From Fibrobacter sp. (GTDB lineage: Bacteria > Fibrobacterota > Fibrobacteria > Fibrobacterales > Fibrobacteraceae): DNA of 63,123 bases. A model generated the notes under the pieces. That model made no database searches, was not told the DNA's origin, and worked only from the letters and a program-made list of their open reading frames with translations. This document shows positions 26,556 through 35,576 of this stretch, piece by piece. The stretch's first letter is position 1; each line of letters starts with the position of its first letter. The DNA is taken from the NCBI GenBank assembly GCA_024398835.1, contig JAKSIK010000014.1, forward strand, positions 1 to 63,123, written 5' to 3'. The translations under genes were made by a program, and so were the position numbers.

Positions 26556-27176
26556 ATGAATTTCAAAATTTTGGCCATTGCCACCCTCATTTTTCCATTA
26601 CTCGCCTTTGCCGCCGACACCATCAAGTTCGACGCTCCCCCCGCAAAACTGGATAAAGACGTAATGCAAGCTTTCAACGTCCGCAAATCTGCCCAAGGTT
26701 TTACGGAGAAAGTGGTCTCCATGAAAGAAGTGGGCAACATTCTCTGGGCCGCGAACGGCATCAACCGTCCGGAAACTGGCGACCGCACGGCACCATCCGC
26801 CCTGAACAAACAGGATGTGGAGCTCTACGTTTTTGACAAGCAAAATGTCTACCACTATGACCACAAGGCTCACGCGCTGAACCTGGTGGTAAAAGGAGAT
26901 CACCGCGACTTGTTCACCGAGCGGATGAAGACGCCCGTGATTATCCTTTTGGTGAGCGATGTTTCCAAATTCACTTACGGTTCTGCGGAAGACCAGAAGG
27001 TAACCGGAGCGCTTGATGCCGGAATCGTATCCGAGAACATCAGCCTCTACTGCGCAGGGGCAGGCATCGACACCCGCGTCCGTGCCTCCATGGATAAATC
27101 AGGACTTCAGAAGTTATTGAAATTGAACGACAAGCAGATTCCCATGCTGAATCATGCCATTGGGTACGAGAAGTAG
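26556..27176 (+). CDS. Exported nitroreductase-like (SagB/ThcOx-type) protein
   Basis: The 206-residue protein has a signal peptide (MNFKILAIATLIFPLLAFAA) followed by a nitroreductase-fold domain: 'RKSAQGFTEKVVSMKEVGNILWAANGINRPETGDRTAPSALNKQDVELYVF', and 'ALDAGIVSENISLYCAGAGIDT' later. These match the FMN-binding R-S-x-R/'R-T-APSA-N-Q' and helical regions of SagB-like nitroreductases, which normally bind FMN. A signal peptide is unusual for this family, so the enzyme would act in the periplasm. The substrate is unknown. ATG 26556 is chosen because GGAGG lies 5 bases upstream; a GTG at 26544 falls inside that site. It converges on ribF with no intergenic gap. Confidence 0.82.
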   Translation: MNFKILAIATLIFPLLAFAADTIKFDAPPAKLDKDVMQAFNVRKSAQGFTEKVVSMKEVGNILWAANGINRPETGDRTAPSALNKQDVELYVFDKQNVYHYDHKAHALNLVVKGDHRDLFTERMKTPVIILLVSDVSKFTYGSAEDQKVTGALDAGIVSENISLYCAGAGIDTRVRASMDKSGLQKLLKLNDKQIPMLNHAIGYEK

Positions 27177-28100
27177 TTATTCCCAGTGGTCCAGCAGGTT
27201 CCCGTTGTAATTGCGGGCGGCGTCCACATCCATGCCAATCTGGCGCACCAAATCTTCGATAGAAGGGAATTTCTGCTCACTGCGTAAAAAGGCGAACAAG
27301 TCCAAAGCCAGCGGCGAGCCGTAAATGTCCTCGTCAAAATCCAGCAAGTAGGCCTCAATGGCCAACTGATGATTTCCACCAGTAGAAGGCTGAGTTCCGA
27401 TATTCACGATGGAGCGGAAAATGCGTTCTCCGCCTTTGCCGTCGGGCAAGCGGGCACTAGCCACATACACACCCATCCGCGGCAAAAACTTGAATTCTTC
27501 CACCTGCAAATTGGCCGTCGGAAACCCGAAGGTATGGCCCATGCGCTTCCCCACCACCACTTTTCCAGACAAACGATAGGGGCGGCCGAGATACGTCTGT
27601 GCGCGGGCAACGTCGCCATTCAAGAGGGCATTGCGCACCGCAGAGGAACTGACTCGCTCCCCCTTGTGAAGCACGATGGAAAGCATCTGTGTGCTGAGTT
27701 CCGGAAACGCCGCAGTAATTGTTTCGTAATTGCCCTTGCCGCCGGCGCCAAAGCAGTGGTCATGCCCAAAAAACATGGAGCACACATTCCGCTTTTCAAT
27801 CAACTCCTGACGGACAAAGACATCGAAGGGAAGCTTCGCCACCTCAGGCGTAAAGGGCATCACCAGAAATTCGAGGCCAAGGCTTTCAATAAACTCTTTT
27901 TTCTCGGCGGTGGTCGTGAGGAGAAGCGGATCTCCTGGCCCGCGGAGAACGTAGTTGGAATGAGGTTCGAAGCTGATGACCGTAGGAACGAGGCCGTTCA
28001 CTTCCGCCACAGCCTTCATGGTGCGGAAAAGGGCCTGATGGCCCAAATGACAGCCATCAAAATTGCCCATGGTCACTGCGCGTTTTACCATAGCCGTCAT
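27177..28100 (-). CDS. ribF: Bifunctional riboflavin kinase/FAD synthetase
   Basis: The 307-residue enzyme makes FMN from riboflavin and then FAD. The N-terminal adenylyltransferase domain has 'TMGNFDGCHLGHQALF' (about 10-25), 'FFGHDHCFGAGGKGN' and 'SSSAVRNALLNGDV'. The C-terminal flavokinase domain has 'GKRMGHTFGFPTANL' (about 190) and 'GVYVASARL'. Its ATG overlaps the truB stop by 4 bases (ATGA), making it the last gene of the rimP-nusA-infB-rbfA-truB-ribF operon. No FMN riboswitch is visible. The stop codon abuts the stop of the convergent nitroreductase gene, with no hairpin terminator between them. Confidence 0.95.
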   Translation of the reverse strand: MTAMVKRAVTMGNFDGCHLGHQALFRTMKAVAEVNGLVPTVISFEPHSNYVLRGPGDPLLLTTTAEKKEFIESLGLEFLVMPFTPEVAKLPFDVFVRQELIEKRNVCSMFFGHDHCFGAGGKGNYETITAAFPELSTQMLSIVLHKGERVSSSAVRNALLNGDVARAQTYLGRPYRLSGKVVVGKRMGHTFGFPTANLQVEEFKFLPRMGVYVASARLPDGKGGERIFRSIVNIGTQPSTGGNHQLAIEAYLLDFDEDIYGSPLALDLFAFLRSEQKFPSIEDLVRQIGMDVDAARNYNGNLLDHWE

Positions 28101-29065
28101 TCCTGATCCTCCGCCAAAAACACCTTGGGCCAGATGCGACCAGGCTCATAGCGACAAAAACTTAAAACTTCCCCTTCTTTATTAGCTGCGAAAATCAGCG
28201 GTTCATCGCCCAGCCCCTCTATTGGCGTGCGCCAGGGAATCCAATTCCCGTTGCGAATGGCAGCCATCTGCTCGTCATTCAGCTGCACTACCGGAAATTC
28301 CAGGACTTCGTTGACCGGCACCAAATTTGCGGTAGTGAGGGCGGCAGCAGTTACGGAGCGTTCCAAAGTGACGTGACCAATGCGATGACGGCGAATTTTG
28401 GAAACACAACCGAAAGTCCCCAAAGCGTGGGCAATATCACGGCCTAGCGCACGGATGTAGGTGCCCTTACTGCATTCACATTCCAAATCAAAGGTGGCAA
28501 AAGCCTCCCCCGTGCAGCCCTCCGTCGCTCCACCTTCGCCAACAATTTTCAGGCTGGCAATATGAATGGGACGAGCCGTAAGCTCCACTTCTTTACCACG
28601 TTCCGCCCAGTCGCTGGCACGGTGTCCATCCACCTTTACGGCGCAATATTTTGGAGGAACTTGATTGATATTGCCGATAAATTTCGGGAGGATAGATTCT
28701 AGGGCCACGCGGATTTCTGCAAGATTGCCGCATCGTGCTTCGCACTCCTCGCAATGACGTTCTTTTTGAGCGCCGCCAGAGCCGGCCACGCCATCGGTAG
28801 CCACCACATCCCCATCCCACTCCAAGGTATCCGTTTCATACCCCAGATGCAAGCGGAACGTGTAGCATTTGTCCTTCGCTTCCACATAAGGCAAAAGCCG
28901 CGTTGCACGGCCAGTCGCAGCAATAATGAGACCCGAGGCCCGCAAATCCAGCGTGCCCGCATGCCCCACCCGCTTGGTGGAAAAAACTTTCTTTAGAGGA
29001 AACAGGGCCTTGAAAGAGGTTTCTCCCGGGGCTTTATCCAACAGAACAAAACCCGAGACCGCCAA
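28097..29065 (-). CDS. truB: tRNA pseudouridine-55 synthase, with a repeat-derived insertion
   Basis: The 322-residue TruB makes pseudouridine 55 in the T-loop of tRNAs. The catalytic Asp lies in 'GHAGTLDLRASGL' (about 35-47; the family usually has GTLDPxA), with 'KCYTFRLHLGYETDTLEWDG', 'QVPPKYCAVKVDGHRA' and 'CSKGTYIRALGRDI' following. Between 'DGVAGSGGAQ' and 'EIRVALE' there is an inserted peptide KERHCEECEARCGNLA encoded by a hairpin repeat (28723-28759). The segment lies in a surface loop between the catalytic-core strands, which presumably tolerates it. It overlaps ribF by 4 bases and abuts rbfA. Confidence 0.94.
   Translation of the reverse strand: MAVSGFVLLDKAPGETSFKALFPLKKVFSTKRVGHAGTLDLRASGLIIAATGRATRLLPYVEAKDKCYTFRLHLGYETDTLEWDGDVVATDGVAGSGGAQKERHCEECEARCGNLAEIRVALESILPKFIGNINQVPPKYCAVKVDGHRASDWAERGKEVELTARPIHIASLKIVGEGGATEGCTGEAFATFDLECECSKGTYIRALGRDIAHALGTFGCVSKIRRHRIGHVTLERSVTAAALTTANLVPVNEVLEFPVVQLNDEQMAAIRNGNWIPWRTPIEGLGDEPLIFAANKEGEVLSFCRYEPGRIWPKVFLAEDQE
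28723..28759. repeat. REP-like hairpin repeat inside truB (copy 5)
   Basis: The plus strand starts GATTGCCGCA and ends CTCGCAATGACG, with inner stem GTGC/GCAC around TTC. It is in frame in truB and adds a Cys/Glu/Arg-rich peptide. Confidence 0.8.
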
Positions 29066-29419
29066 TTACAATTCCCCTTTCTGCTTCAACTCTGCAAGGA
29101 TGTCCTCGATGTGCATGGCATGTTCCAGATTTTCATCCAGTACAAAGTTCATCTCCGGAATCTTGCGAATCTTGAGAGCCTTGCCCAGCACACCGCGGAT
29201 AAAGCCTGCGGAATTGTTGAGGCCAATGAGAGAGTCCCGCTTCTCCTTATCGCTACCCATGACGGACACCATGACCTTTGCATAGCTCAGGTCATCGGTG
29301 ATGTCCACGCGGGTAATGCTGGAAAGCGTGCTCACACGGGGGTCCTTCAAACCCTTCTGAATGAGCTTGGAAATTTCTTCCCTGAACTGTTCACCCAGTC
29401 TGTCCGTGCGACGACTCAT
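29066..29419 (-). CDS. rbfA: 30S ribosome-binding factor A
   Basis: The 117-residue KH-fold protein needed for late 30S subunit maturation has the family features 'RRTDRLGEQFREEISKLIQ', 'DPRVSTLSSITRVDITDDLSYAKVMVSVMG' and 'PEMNFVLDENLEHAMHIEDIL'. Length is typical. The ATG overlaps the infB stop by one base, and the stop abuts the truB start, so it is tightly packed within the operon. Confidence 0.96.
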   Translation of the reverse strand: MSRRTDRLGEQFREEISKLIQKGLKDPRVSTLSSITRVDITDDLSYAKVMVSVMGSDKEKRDSLIGLNNSAGFIRGVLGKALKIRKIPEMNFVLDENLEHAMHIEDILAELKQKGEL

Positions 29420-32400
29420 TACTTCTCCTCAGCCTTTTTCTTCTTTTCTTCAGCTTCTTCGCGAGCCACGTCTTCCAAGGTACGGGCAACCTTCACTTCC
29501 TTGAAGAAGATGAGGCTGTCGCCTTCCTTGATATCGTCGTAACCCTTGAGGCCGATACCGCACTCGAAGCCGCGGGCAACGCTCTTCACGTCGTCCTTCA
29601 TGCGCTTCAGAGACTGAACCTCGGTAGAGCCAAGTTCCACGCCATTGCGGTATACGCGCACATGGCTCGTGCGGTCCACTTCGCCGTCGGTAACCATACA
29701 GCCGGCGATGAGGCCAACCTTCGGCACCTTGAACACCTGGCGGATTTCAGCTTCACCGGTGAGTTCCTCACGCATGATAGGCTTGAGAAGGCCTTCCACA
29801 ACATTCTTGATGTCTTCGATGCAGTCGTAAATCACGCGGTAGTTGCGGATTTCAATACCTTCCTTCTCAGCCATTTCACGGACAGAGAGAGAGGGCATCA
29901 AGTGGAAGGAGACGATAATGGCCTGAGCCGTTGTCGCAAACAGGATATCGGAATCCGTAATGGCACCCACGCCCTTGCGGATGATGTTGACCTTGACTTC
30001 CTTGTTGCTGAGTTTTTCAAGGGAGGCGGCCAAAGCTTCTGCGGAACCACCCACGTCTGCCTTGACGATGAGGTTGAGTTCGGAGAGTTTGCCTTCCTTG
30101 CCTTCGTTGAACGCATTTTCCAAGGAAACAGTCTTACGAGCGCGGAGGTCGCGTTCACGGGCGGCCATACGGCGCTTACTTGCAATTTCACGTGCGGACT
30201 TTTCATCTTCCACCACAACCAAGTCGTCACCGGCCTGAGGCGTACCATCAAAGCCAAGCACCTGGCAAGGAGCAGAAGGAGGAGCCACCTTAATCTGTTC
30301 ACCACGTTCATTGAACATGGCACGAACACGACCAGCGTAGATACCGCAAACAAACGGGTCACCTACGTGGAGAGTACCATTCTGCACGAGAATCGTTGCC
30401 ATGGAGCCCTTACCCACGTCGAGCTTGGATTCCACCACGGCACCGCGAGCGCGAGCGTCGGGATTGGCCTTGAGTTCCAGCACTTCAGCTTCCAAAGCCA
30501 AAATTTCAAGGAGTTCATCCATACCCTGACCTGTGCGAGCAGAAACTTCCACGCAACTGGTCTGACCACCCCACTGTTCCACTTCCACACCGCGTTCAGC
30601 AAGCTGGGCGCGAATCTTGTCGGGGTTGGCTGTCGGCAAGTCAATCTTCGTAATGGCAACCACCATGGGCACGTTTTCGCGCTTGGCGAGGTCGATGGAT
30701 TCCACCGTCTGAGGCATCACCATGGAGTCGGCAGCCACCACCAGAACGATAACGTCTGTAACCTGAGAACCGCGAGCACGCATTGCAGAGAAGGCCTCGT
30801 GACCCGGAGTATCCAGGAAGGTCACCTTGCCCTGCTTGGTCGTGACTTCGTAAGCACCGATGTGCTGGGTAATACCACCCGATTCACCGGACACCACATG
30901 GGTTTTGCGAATCCAGTCGAGGAGTGAAGTCTTACCATGGTCCACATGGCCCATCACGGTCACCACCGGATGACGAGGCTGAAGGTTTTCTGTGCTTTCC
31001 TCAGCTACGCCCAAAACCTGCTCTTCGTATTCTTCCATCAACTGAGCTTCATAACCGAATTCATCGGCCAGAATCTGGATGGTTTCGAAATCCAGGCGAG
31101 CATTGATGGTCACCATCATGCCCATTTCCATGCACTTTGCGATAACGCGTGCAGGCATGGTATCCATAAGGCCAGCGAGTTCGCCAACAGTAATGAAGTC
31201 GGAAGTCTTGAGAATCTTCTTGTCTTCACCGTTACCGTTGTCGGAGTGGTCCTTATGATAAACTTTCTTCACCGGTTTCTTGGAGAGGTCAGCCATGACG
31301 CGGGAAACATTCTGACGAACCATTTCCTGCTGTTGTTCACGCTGCTGCTCCATACGGTCGCGGTTACTGGTGTTGCTGTGACGGTTCTTGTCGTTGCCAT
31401 GACGGCCGTTCTGGCCCTTGGCATTCTGACCGCCCTTACCACCTTGATTAAAGCCCATGCCGCCTTGACTGGCATTGAAGGCTTCTTGCATGGAACCACT
31501 GGAGAATCCACCGTTGCGATTACCGGAATAGCCACCGCGATTTCCGCCAGGGCCACCTTGACCCGGACGATGATTTCCGCGGTTGTCCCCAGAGCCACCG
31601 TTGCGGGGGCCAAAGGTTCCCGTATAACCCTGAGCATTGCTCGGACCACGGCCAGGGCCACCAGGACGGCGATTCCCCATACCCGGGCGACCACCCTGCT
31701 GTTGCTGTTGAGACTTGGCAATACGGGCGAGAATTGCGGCATCGGGCTTGAAGACTTGAGCCTTCATAGCCGGCTGCTTCAACTCCGTAGAGGACGACAT
31801 CATGGTGGGAGCGGCGGGCTTTGCCGGAGCGGCTGCAACAGGCTTTTCTGCAGGAGCGCTCGGCTTTTCCGCAACAGGCTTCACAATGGGCTTCGGATCC
31901 GTAGCGGGCTTTGCAGCCGGTGCCGCTGGTTTCGGAGCGGGAGCAGCAGGAGCCGCAGCAGTTGCAGGTGCGGACGCGGCAGTAGCGGGCGCAGTTGCCG
32001 CGGGCGTTTCCGCCTTAGGCGCCACGATGTCCTTTTTCACTTCAGCCGCAGGCTTCGGGGCCGCGGGCTTAGCAGCGGGCTTTGTAGCAGCCTTGGACTT
32101 AGCTTCGCCTTCCTTCTTTGCGGGAGCCTTCTTCAGGCTGACCTTAATACCCAACTTGTTAGCCGTCTCACTGGCGGACTTCTTCTTTTCGGAACCTGCG
32201 CTCTGGGAATCAGACGTTGCAGTCTTCTTCAGATTCTTGGACCTGGAATCCTGCTTCTGCTTTTCGGCAGCAGCGGCATCTTCGATTTTCGCATAGTCAC
32301 TGGCATCCAACTTTGACATGTGGGTGCGCACCGTAACACCTGCGTCACGAAGCAGTTTCATCACCACGTCTACCTTGAGACCGTGGGTGTTGGCCCAATC

Positions 32401-32430
32401 CATTGGTTTGATTTGTTCGTCCATACTCAT
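29419..32430 (-). CDS. infB: Translation initiation factor IF-2
   Basis: The 1003-residue GTPase delivers initiator tRNA to the 30S subunit. An N-terminal IF2-N motif lies at residues 1-55. A long low-complexity region follows, with Ala/Pro/Lys tracts (about 80-215) and a Gly/Arg/Asn-rich tract (about 235-350). A second IF2-N motif (about 405-460) precedes the GTPase domain: 'GHVDHGKT' (about 492), 'DTPGHEAF', 'ITKID' (about 590). Domains II-IV end with '[17 protein letters not shown]'. The extended N-terminus is larger than E. coli's. ATG 32430 or the in-frame ATG at 32424 could be the start. Confidence 0.96.
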   Translation of the reverse strand: MSMDEQIKPMDWANTHGLKVDVVMKLLRDAGVTVRTHMSKLDASDYAKIEDAAAAEKQKQDSRSKNLKKTATSDSQSAGSEKKKSASETANKLGIKVSLKKAPAKKEGEAKSKAATKPAAKPAAPKPAAEVKKDIVAPKAETPAATAPATAASAPATAAAPAAPAPKPAAPAAKPATDPKPIVKPVAEKPSAPAEKPVAAAPAKPAAPTMMSSSTELKQPAMKAQVFKPDAAILARIAKSQQQQQGGRPGMGNRRPGGPGRGPSNAQGYTGTFGPRNGGSGDNRGNHRPGQGGPGGNRGGYSGNRNGGFSSGSMQEAFNASQGGMGFNQGGKGGQNAKGQNGRHGNDKNRHSNTSNRDRMEQQREQQQEMVRQNVSRVMADLSKKPVKKVYHKDHSDNGNGEDKKILKTSDFITVGELAGLMDTMPARVIAKCMEMGMMVTINARLDFETIQILADEFGYEAQLMEEYEEQVLGVAEESTENLQPRHPVVTVMGHVDHGKTSLLDWIRKTHVVSGESGGITQHIGAYEVTTKQGKVTFLDTPGHEAFSAMRARGSQVTDVIVLVVAADSMVMPQTVESIDLAKRENVPMVVAITKIDLPTANPDKIRAQLAERGVEVEQWGGQTSCVEVSARTGQGMDELLEILALEAEVLELKANPDARARGAVVESKLDVGKGSMATILVQNGTLHVGDPFVCGIYAGRVRAMFNERGEQIKVAPPSAPCQVLGFDGTPQAGDDLVVVEDEKSAREIASKRRMAARERDLRARKTVSLENAFNEGKEGKLSELNLIVKADVGGSAEALAASLEKLSNKEVKVNIIRKGVGAITDSDILFATTAQAIIVSFHLMPSLSVREMAEKEGIEIRNYRVIYDCIEDIKNVVEGLLKPIMREELTGEAEIRQVFKVPKVGLIAGCMVTDGEVDRTSHVRVYRNGVELGSTEVQSLKRMKDDVKSVARGFECGIGLKGYDDIKEGDSLIFFKEVKVARTLEDVAREEAEEKKKKAEEK

Positions 32431-32483
32431 TAATAAGCCTGTTTATTAATCCTTGAATTTACGTCCTACTCCAAGACTCTCAA

Positions 32484-33710
32484 TTATGCTTCGGGCTCCT
32501 GGGCGGCATCTGCATTTGCTCCGGAGAACAGAGACTCGGCTCTATTACGAGCAAAGCGCTGGAGTTCCTGTTCGCGAGGTTTGAGCACCTGGGCCTTTTC
32601 CTCTTCGTTCTTGGCAGACCATTCATTTTCACCAAACACATCCAGATCGCGACCCACCAAGGTAGCAGCCAGCTTCACATTCTGGCCGTTCTTACCGATG
32701 GCCTGAGCCAGGTTTTCATCATTGATGACAACCACAGTGCGGTTGGTGCCCGGAACGTCAGTCAGTTTCACGATGTTTGCCGGAGCGAGAGCGCGGGTGA
32801 TAAACACATCCTGGTCCGGATTCCAATGCACAATGTCAATGCGTTCGTTGCCCAGTTCGCGGACGATGGTCTGCACACGGGCACCCTTCATACCGACGCA
32901 AGCGCCAACGGGGTCAATCTTCTCGTCGCGAGAGTAAACGGCAATCTTGGCACGGAAGCCAGGATCGCGAGCAACACCCTTGATTTCCACAGAGCCTTCA
33001 TAGATTTCGGGAACTTCCTGACGGAAGAGTTCCTTGAGGAAGTCGCCGCTAGCGCGGGAGAGAATCACCTGAGCGCCATTCTTTGCAGATTCTTCCACGC
33101 GGGCAATAACAGCCTTCACAGACTGACCCTGGACCAAGCGTTCGTGGCTAATTTGTTCCTTGTGAGGAATCATGGCCTCGGTCTGCTTACCGAGGGAGAC
33201 GATGACGTTACGGCCTTCCAGGCGGAGCACTTCACCGCTAATCATGGTACCCACGCGGTCGCGATAGGTATCCGTAATCTTCTGGCGTTCGGCATCGCGA
33301 ATCTGCTGTGTCAAGAGTTGCTTTGCAGTCTGAATGGCCTGACGACCAAAGGTGGTGGTAGGAACTTCGATTTCCAGGAAGTCGCCCGGCTGAGCCTCCT
33401 CGTTGAATTCCTGAGCCTCAGCAACCAGCATGTAGCCTTCGTCCAACTTTTCCACTTCGTCAGCGGTCATCTCCGGATCGTAGTCCGGATAGTCGTCCAC
33501 CACTTCCACGCGGAGGAAGACGTGGATTTCGTTCGTTTCCTTGTCGATTTCCACTTCAATCTTCTTCTCGATGTGCAGATACTTGCGGGCAGCAGAAATC
33601 AGAGCCTGCTTCAAAGCACCCTCGATGATGGTGTCGTCCATGTTCTTGGCATCCATGACTTCCTTGAGCACTTCAACCAAATTGACCTTGGGTTCATTCT
33701 TTTTAGCCAT
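32484..33710 (-). CDS. nusA: Transcription termination/antitermination factor NusA
   Basis: The 408-residue protein binds RNA polymerase and modulates pausing. The N-terminal domain (1-125) is followed by S1 (about 135-200, 'GTMISGEVLRLEGRNVIVSLGKQTEAMIP') and two KH domains ('DPVGACVGMKGARVQTIVRELGNERIDIV' about 265 and 'NDENLAQAIGKNGQNVKLAATLVG' about 330). The short acidic tail lacks the C-terminal repeats of the E. coli protein. It lies 14 bases downstream of rimP and is the second gene of the operon. Confidence 0.97.
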   Translation of the reverse strand: MAKKNEPKVNLVEVLKEVMDAKNMDDTIIEGALKQALISAARKYLHIEKKIEVEIDKETNEIHVFLRVEVVDDYPDYDPEMTADEVEKLDEGYMLVAEAQEFNEEAQPGDFLEIEVPTTTFGRQAIQTAKQLLTQQIRDAERQKITDTYRDRVGTMISGEVLRLEGRNVIVSLGKQTEAMIPHKEQISHERLVQGQSVKAVIARVEESAKNGAQVILSRASGDFLKELFRQEVPEIYEGSVEIKGVARDPGFRAKIAVYSRDEKIDPVGACVGMKGARVQTIVRELGNERIDIVHWNPDQDVFITRALAPANIVKLTDVPGTNRTVVVINDENLAQAIGKNGQNVKLAATLVGRDLDVFGENEWSAKNEEEKAQVLKPREQELQRFARNRAESLFSGANADAAQEPEA

Positions 33711-33724
33711 TTTAGACCTTCCTA

Positions 33725-34174
33725 TTATATTTGTACATCCACTTTCGCCACCAGCACATCTGCACGAGGAATCGTCACATTCCCGGCATTGCCTTTCACG
33801 GTGAGCGTCAAACTGTTTTCGTCCGCTTCCAGGAGTTTACCTGTCACGGGTTTGCCAGAAGCTCGGGTCACGCGGATAAAGCGGCCCTTGTTCCGAATAA
33901 AATCAGCAACCGACTTCAACGGGCGGTCAAGCCCCGGAGAAGAAACCTCGAGAGTGTACGCCCCGGCAATCAAATCCGGCTCTGCATCCAGAGCATCGGA
34001 AAGCGCATGGCTCACATTGGAGCAATCATCGATGGTAACGCCTTCCGGCTTGTCGATATAAATGCGGAGGGTTTTGCGCTTCCCGGCCTGGAACATGTCG
34101 CATTCCACCAAGGAAACTCCTGCACCCTTGCAGGCCTCATTAATGAGGGCATTCAACTTCTCTTGAACTACCAA
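33725..34174 (-). CDS. rimP: Ribosome maturation factor RimP
   Basis: The 149-residue protein assists 30S assembly. The alpha/beta N-terminal domain has 'GVSLVECDMFQAGKRKTLRIYIDKPEGVTIDDCSNVSHALSDALDAE', followed by 'YTLEVSSPGLDRPLKSVADFIRNKGRFIRV', both family hallmarks, and an SH3-like C-terminus. The start is inferred as TTG at 34174: a GAGG site lies five bases upstream, and the first in-frame ATG (Met27) would delete a conserved helix. It is the first gene of the rimP-ribF operon. A TAATAC -10-like box ends 12 bases before the TTG. Confidence 0.93.
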   Translation of the reverse strand: MVVQEKLNALINEACKGAGVSLVECDMFQAGKRKTLRIYIDKPEGVTIDDCSNVSHALSDALDAEPDLIAGAYTLEVSSPGLDRPLKSVADFIRNKGRFIRVTRASGKPVTGKLLEADENSLTLTVKGNAGNVTIPRADVLVAKVDVQI

Positions 34175-34396
34175 ATAAACCTCGTAGTATTAAAATAGGC
34201 GTTCGCTAACGGATGATTCTACCGCGTTTCCCATTGAAATCGCAGTGGAAAAATCCACGAACGGCCTAAACCATGCCCAAATAGAGAAAATTTTATGCGG
34301 TCTTTCAACTAAAATTCACCCGATTGTGGGGATTTCAGCCCCAAATCGACCTTTCCCTTGGGTTTTGGAACGAAAATAGTTATCTTATGGCCCGTT
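34175..34396. promoter_or_regulatory. Divergent intergenic region upstream of rimP and the small membrane protein
   Basis: The 222-base region must hold the promoter of the six-gene rimP operon (a TAATAC-like -10 near 34187-34192, minus strand) and that of the plus-strand small gene. A GGGGATTTCAGCCCC hairpin (34328-34342) is visible. No ORF is supported. Confidence 0.4.
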
Positions 34397-34606
34397 ATGG
34401 CAACCCTACTCCTCATTATCGCAAGTCTCGCCGGCATCGCCGTCTCTGTGCTGTACCTGCGCAAGAACATCATCCGCATCAAAGCAAAGAATGCAAATGA
34501 GCCAAAGGCTTATAAGAGGGGTTTGAATTATGTGCTCACGGGACTCTGGTACGGATACCTGCTGGTATTTTTCGTGGGACTAACCGTCAACAACCTGATA
34601 TTTTAA
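34397..34606 (+). CDS. Small two-helix membrane protein
   Basis: This 69-residue protein has two hydrophobic helices (about 3-20 and 47-66) separated by a basic, Asn-rich loop (RKNIIRIKAKNANEPKAYKRG). The ATG at 34397 is chosen over an upstream in-frame TTG (34358) because it starts directly at the first membrane helix. I do not recognise a family. A coding role is supported only by the membrane-like composition, sensible length and free intergenic placement, so it could be a chance ORF. Confidence 0.5.
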   Translation: MATLLLIIASLAGIAVSVLYLRKNIIRIKAKNANEPKAYKRGLNYVLTGLWYGYLLVFFVGLTVNNLIF

Positions 34607-34609
34607 TTA

Positions 34610-34857
34610 TGAATTAAGAATGCTGAATGATGAATTATGTCGGACGAGGTACCGCGCCTGAGACTAATTCTGCATTCTTAGATTGCCACGCCCTGAAGGG
34701 CTCGCAATGACGTAATGCATGGAATTTCCTGCGATTAATTCTGCATTCCGCATTCTGCATTCTACATTCTTAATTCTGCATTCAGCATTCTACATTCCGC
34801 ATTCTGCATTCTTAATTCTGCATTCAGCATTCTGCATTCAGCATTCTGCATTATATT
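34610..34857. repeat. Dense 'aattctgcattc' repeat tract
   Basis: More than ten head-to-tail imperfect copies of 'attctgcattc', 'attcagcattc' and 'ctacattc' run from 34665 to 34857, and one hairpin element lies at 34681-34712. The tract reads into the 3' end of the Nudix gene. Confidence 0.85.
34681..34712. repeat. REP-like hairpin repeat, copy 3
   Basis: It starts GATTGCCACG and ends CTCGCAATGACG, with inner stem CCCT-GA-AGGG. It differs from copy 2 by compensated arm changes. Confidence 0.85.
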
Positions 34858-35563
34858 TTGCCCAGCGTTCGTACAGGAACAGGGCTATCAGATTTTTTCC
34901 ATCAATAAACTTGTGGGCAGCTTCTTCGTAAGGCAATACTTCCGTGCGAATCCACTCGTTTTCATCCACATAAGTCTGGTTCTTTCCATCCATAGCTTTC
35001 AACTGTTCTGGAGTCACATCCCGCTCAATTGCATACAAACGAATGCGTTCATCCAGAAGGCCGCAGCTTCCAGCAAAGCCCTTCACATCATCCTTCCACC
35101 AAAAGTCCGTCAGGTCAATAAGTTCAGAATCCTCGGCCACAATCTGCGCTTCTTCTTCCAACTCTGAAAGGGCCACCTTGCGGTAATCGCCGGTCCAGTC
35201 TAGAATGCCTGCGGGAATTTCAAGCGATGCTGTTTCGGATATGGGGAACCGGGGCTGCCGCACCAGAAGGAGATACTTCTTTCCTTCGCAGCGAAGCACC
35301 ACCAGCACGCCCACCGCATTACCGCGGACAAGGACAATCCCATGCACCGGGCGGCCATCGGGAAGCGTTGCCGTAGCCTCCAATTTGATAAACAGCGGGC
35401 GGCGCTCCTTTCGCAAGAAATCTACAGAAGCAAAATGGATTTTCGTAACCTTAAACTTTTCCTTCCCCGCGGCAAGCCATTCCTTGAAAATACGGCTTTC
35501 TAGAATATTTGCGTAATCTTCTTTTGCGATTTCACTAGCAAAGGTGTATTCAATATTTTCCAT
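34838..35563 (-). CDS. Nudix hydrolase with a degenerate Nudix box
   Basis: The 241-residue protein has the fold phrases 'LLLVRQPRFPISETASLEIPAGILDWTGDYRKVALSELEEEAQI', where the canonical GX5EX7REUXEEXGU box is partly eroded (Arg to Ser, Gly to Gln/Ala) but the EE pair is kept. Together with 'GSCGLLDERIRLYAIERDV' this resembles ADP-sugar pyrophosphatase relatives. Substrate and activity are uncertain. The ATG at 35563 is chosen because longer starts run into the upstream gene. The last residues (NAEC) and the stop are contributed by the 'aatgcagaatgc' repeat, so the original C-terminus may have been replaced. It is 13 bases from the preceding gene's stop. Confidence 0.82.
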   Translation of the reverse strand: MENIEYTFASEIAKEDYANILESRIFKEWLAAGKEKFKVTKIHFASVDFLRKERRPLFIKLEATATLPDGRPVHGIVLVRGNAVGVLVVLRCEGKKYLLLVRQPRFPISETASLEIPAGILDWTGDYRKVALSELEEEAQIVAEDSELIDLTDFWWKDDVKGFAGSCGLLDERIRLYAIERDVTPEQLKAMDGKNQTYVDENEWIRTEVLPYEEAAHKFIDGKNLIALFLYERWAKYNAEC

Positions 35564-35576
35564 ACGATTCAATGCT

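Noticed and set aside
27177..28120. FMN riboswitch controlling ribF
   Set aside because: ribF is internal to an operon and overlaps truB; no RFN-type structured leader is present.
29662..32316. Two long plus-strand frames (about 420 and 460 codons) opposite infB
   Set aside because: They are shadows of IF-2. The Arg/Ser/Gly-rich parts are the complement of its Ala/Pro/Gly tracts.
2285..34712. CRISPR array made of the hairpin repeats
   Set aside because: Copies are scattered kilobases apart, two are inside genes, and there are no regular spacers or cas genes.
34719..34931. 70-codon frame with 'ILHSAF' repeats
   Set aside because: It is a direct translation of the simple intergenic repeat, with no start signal.
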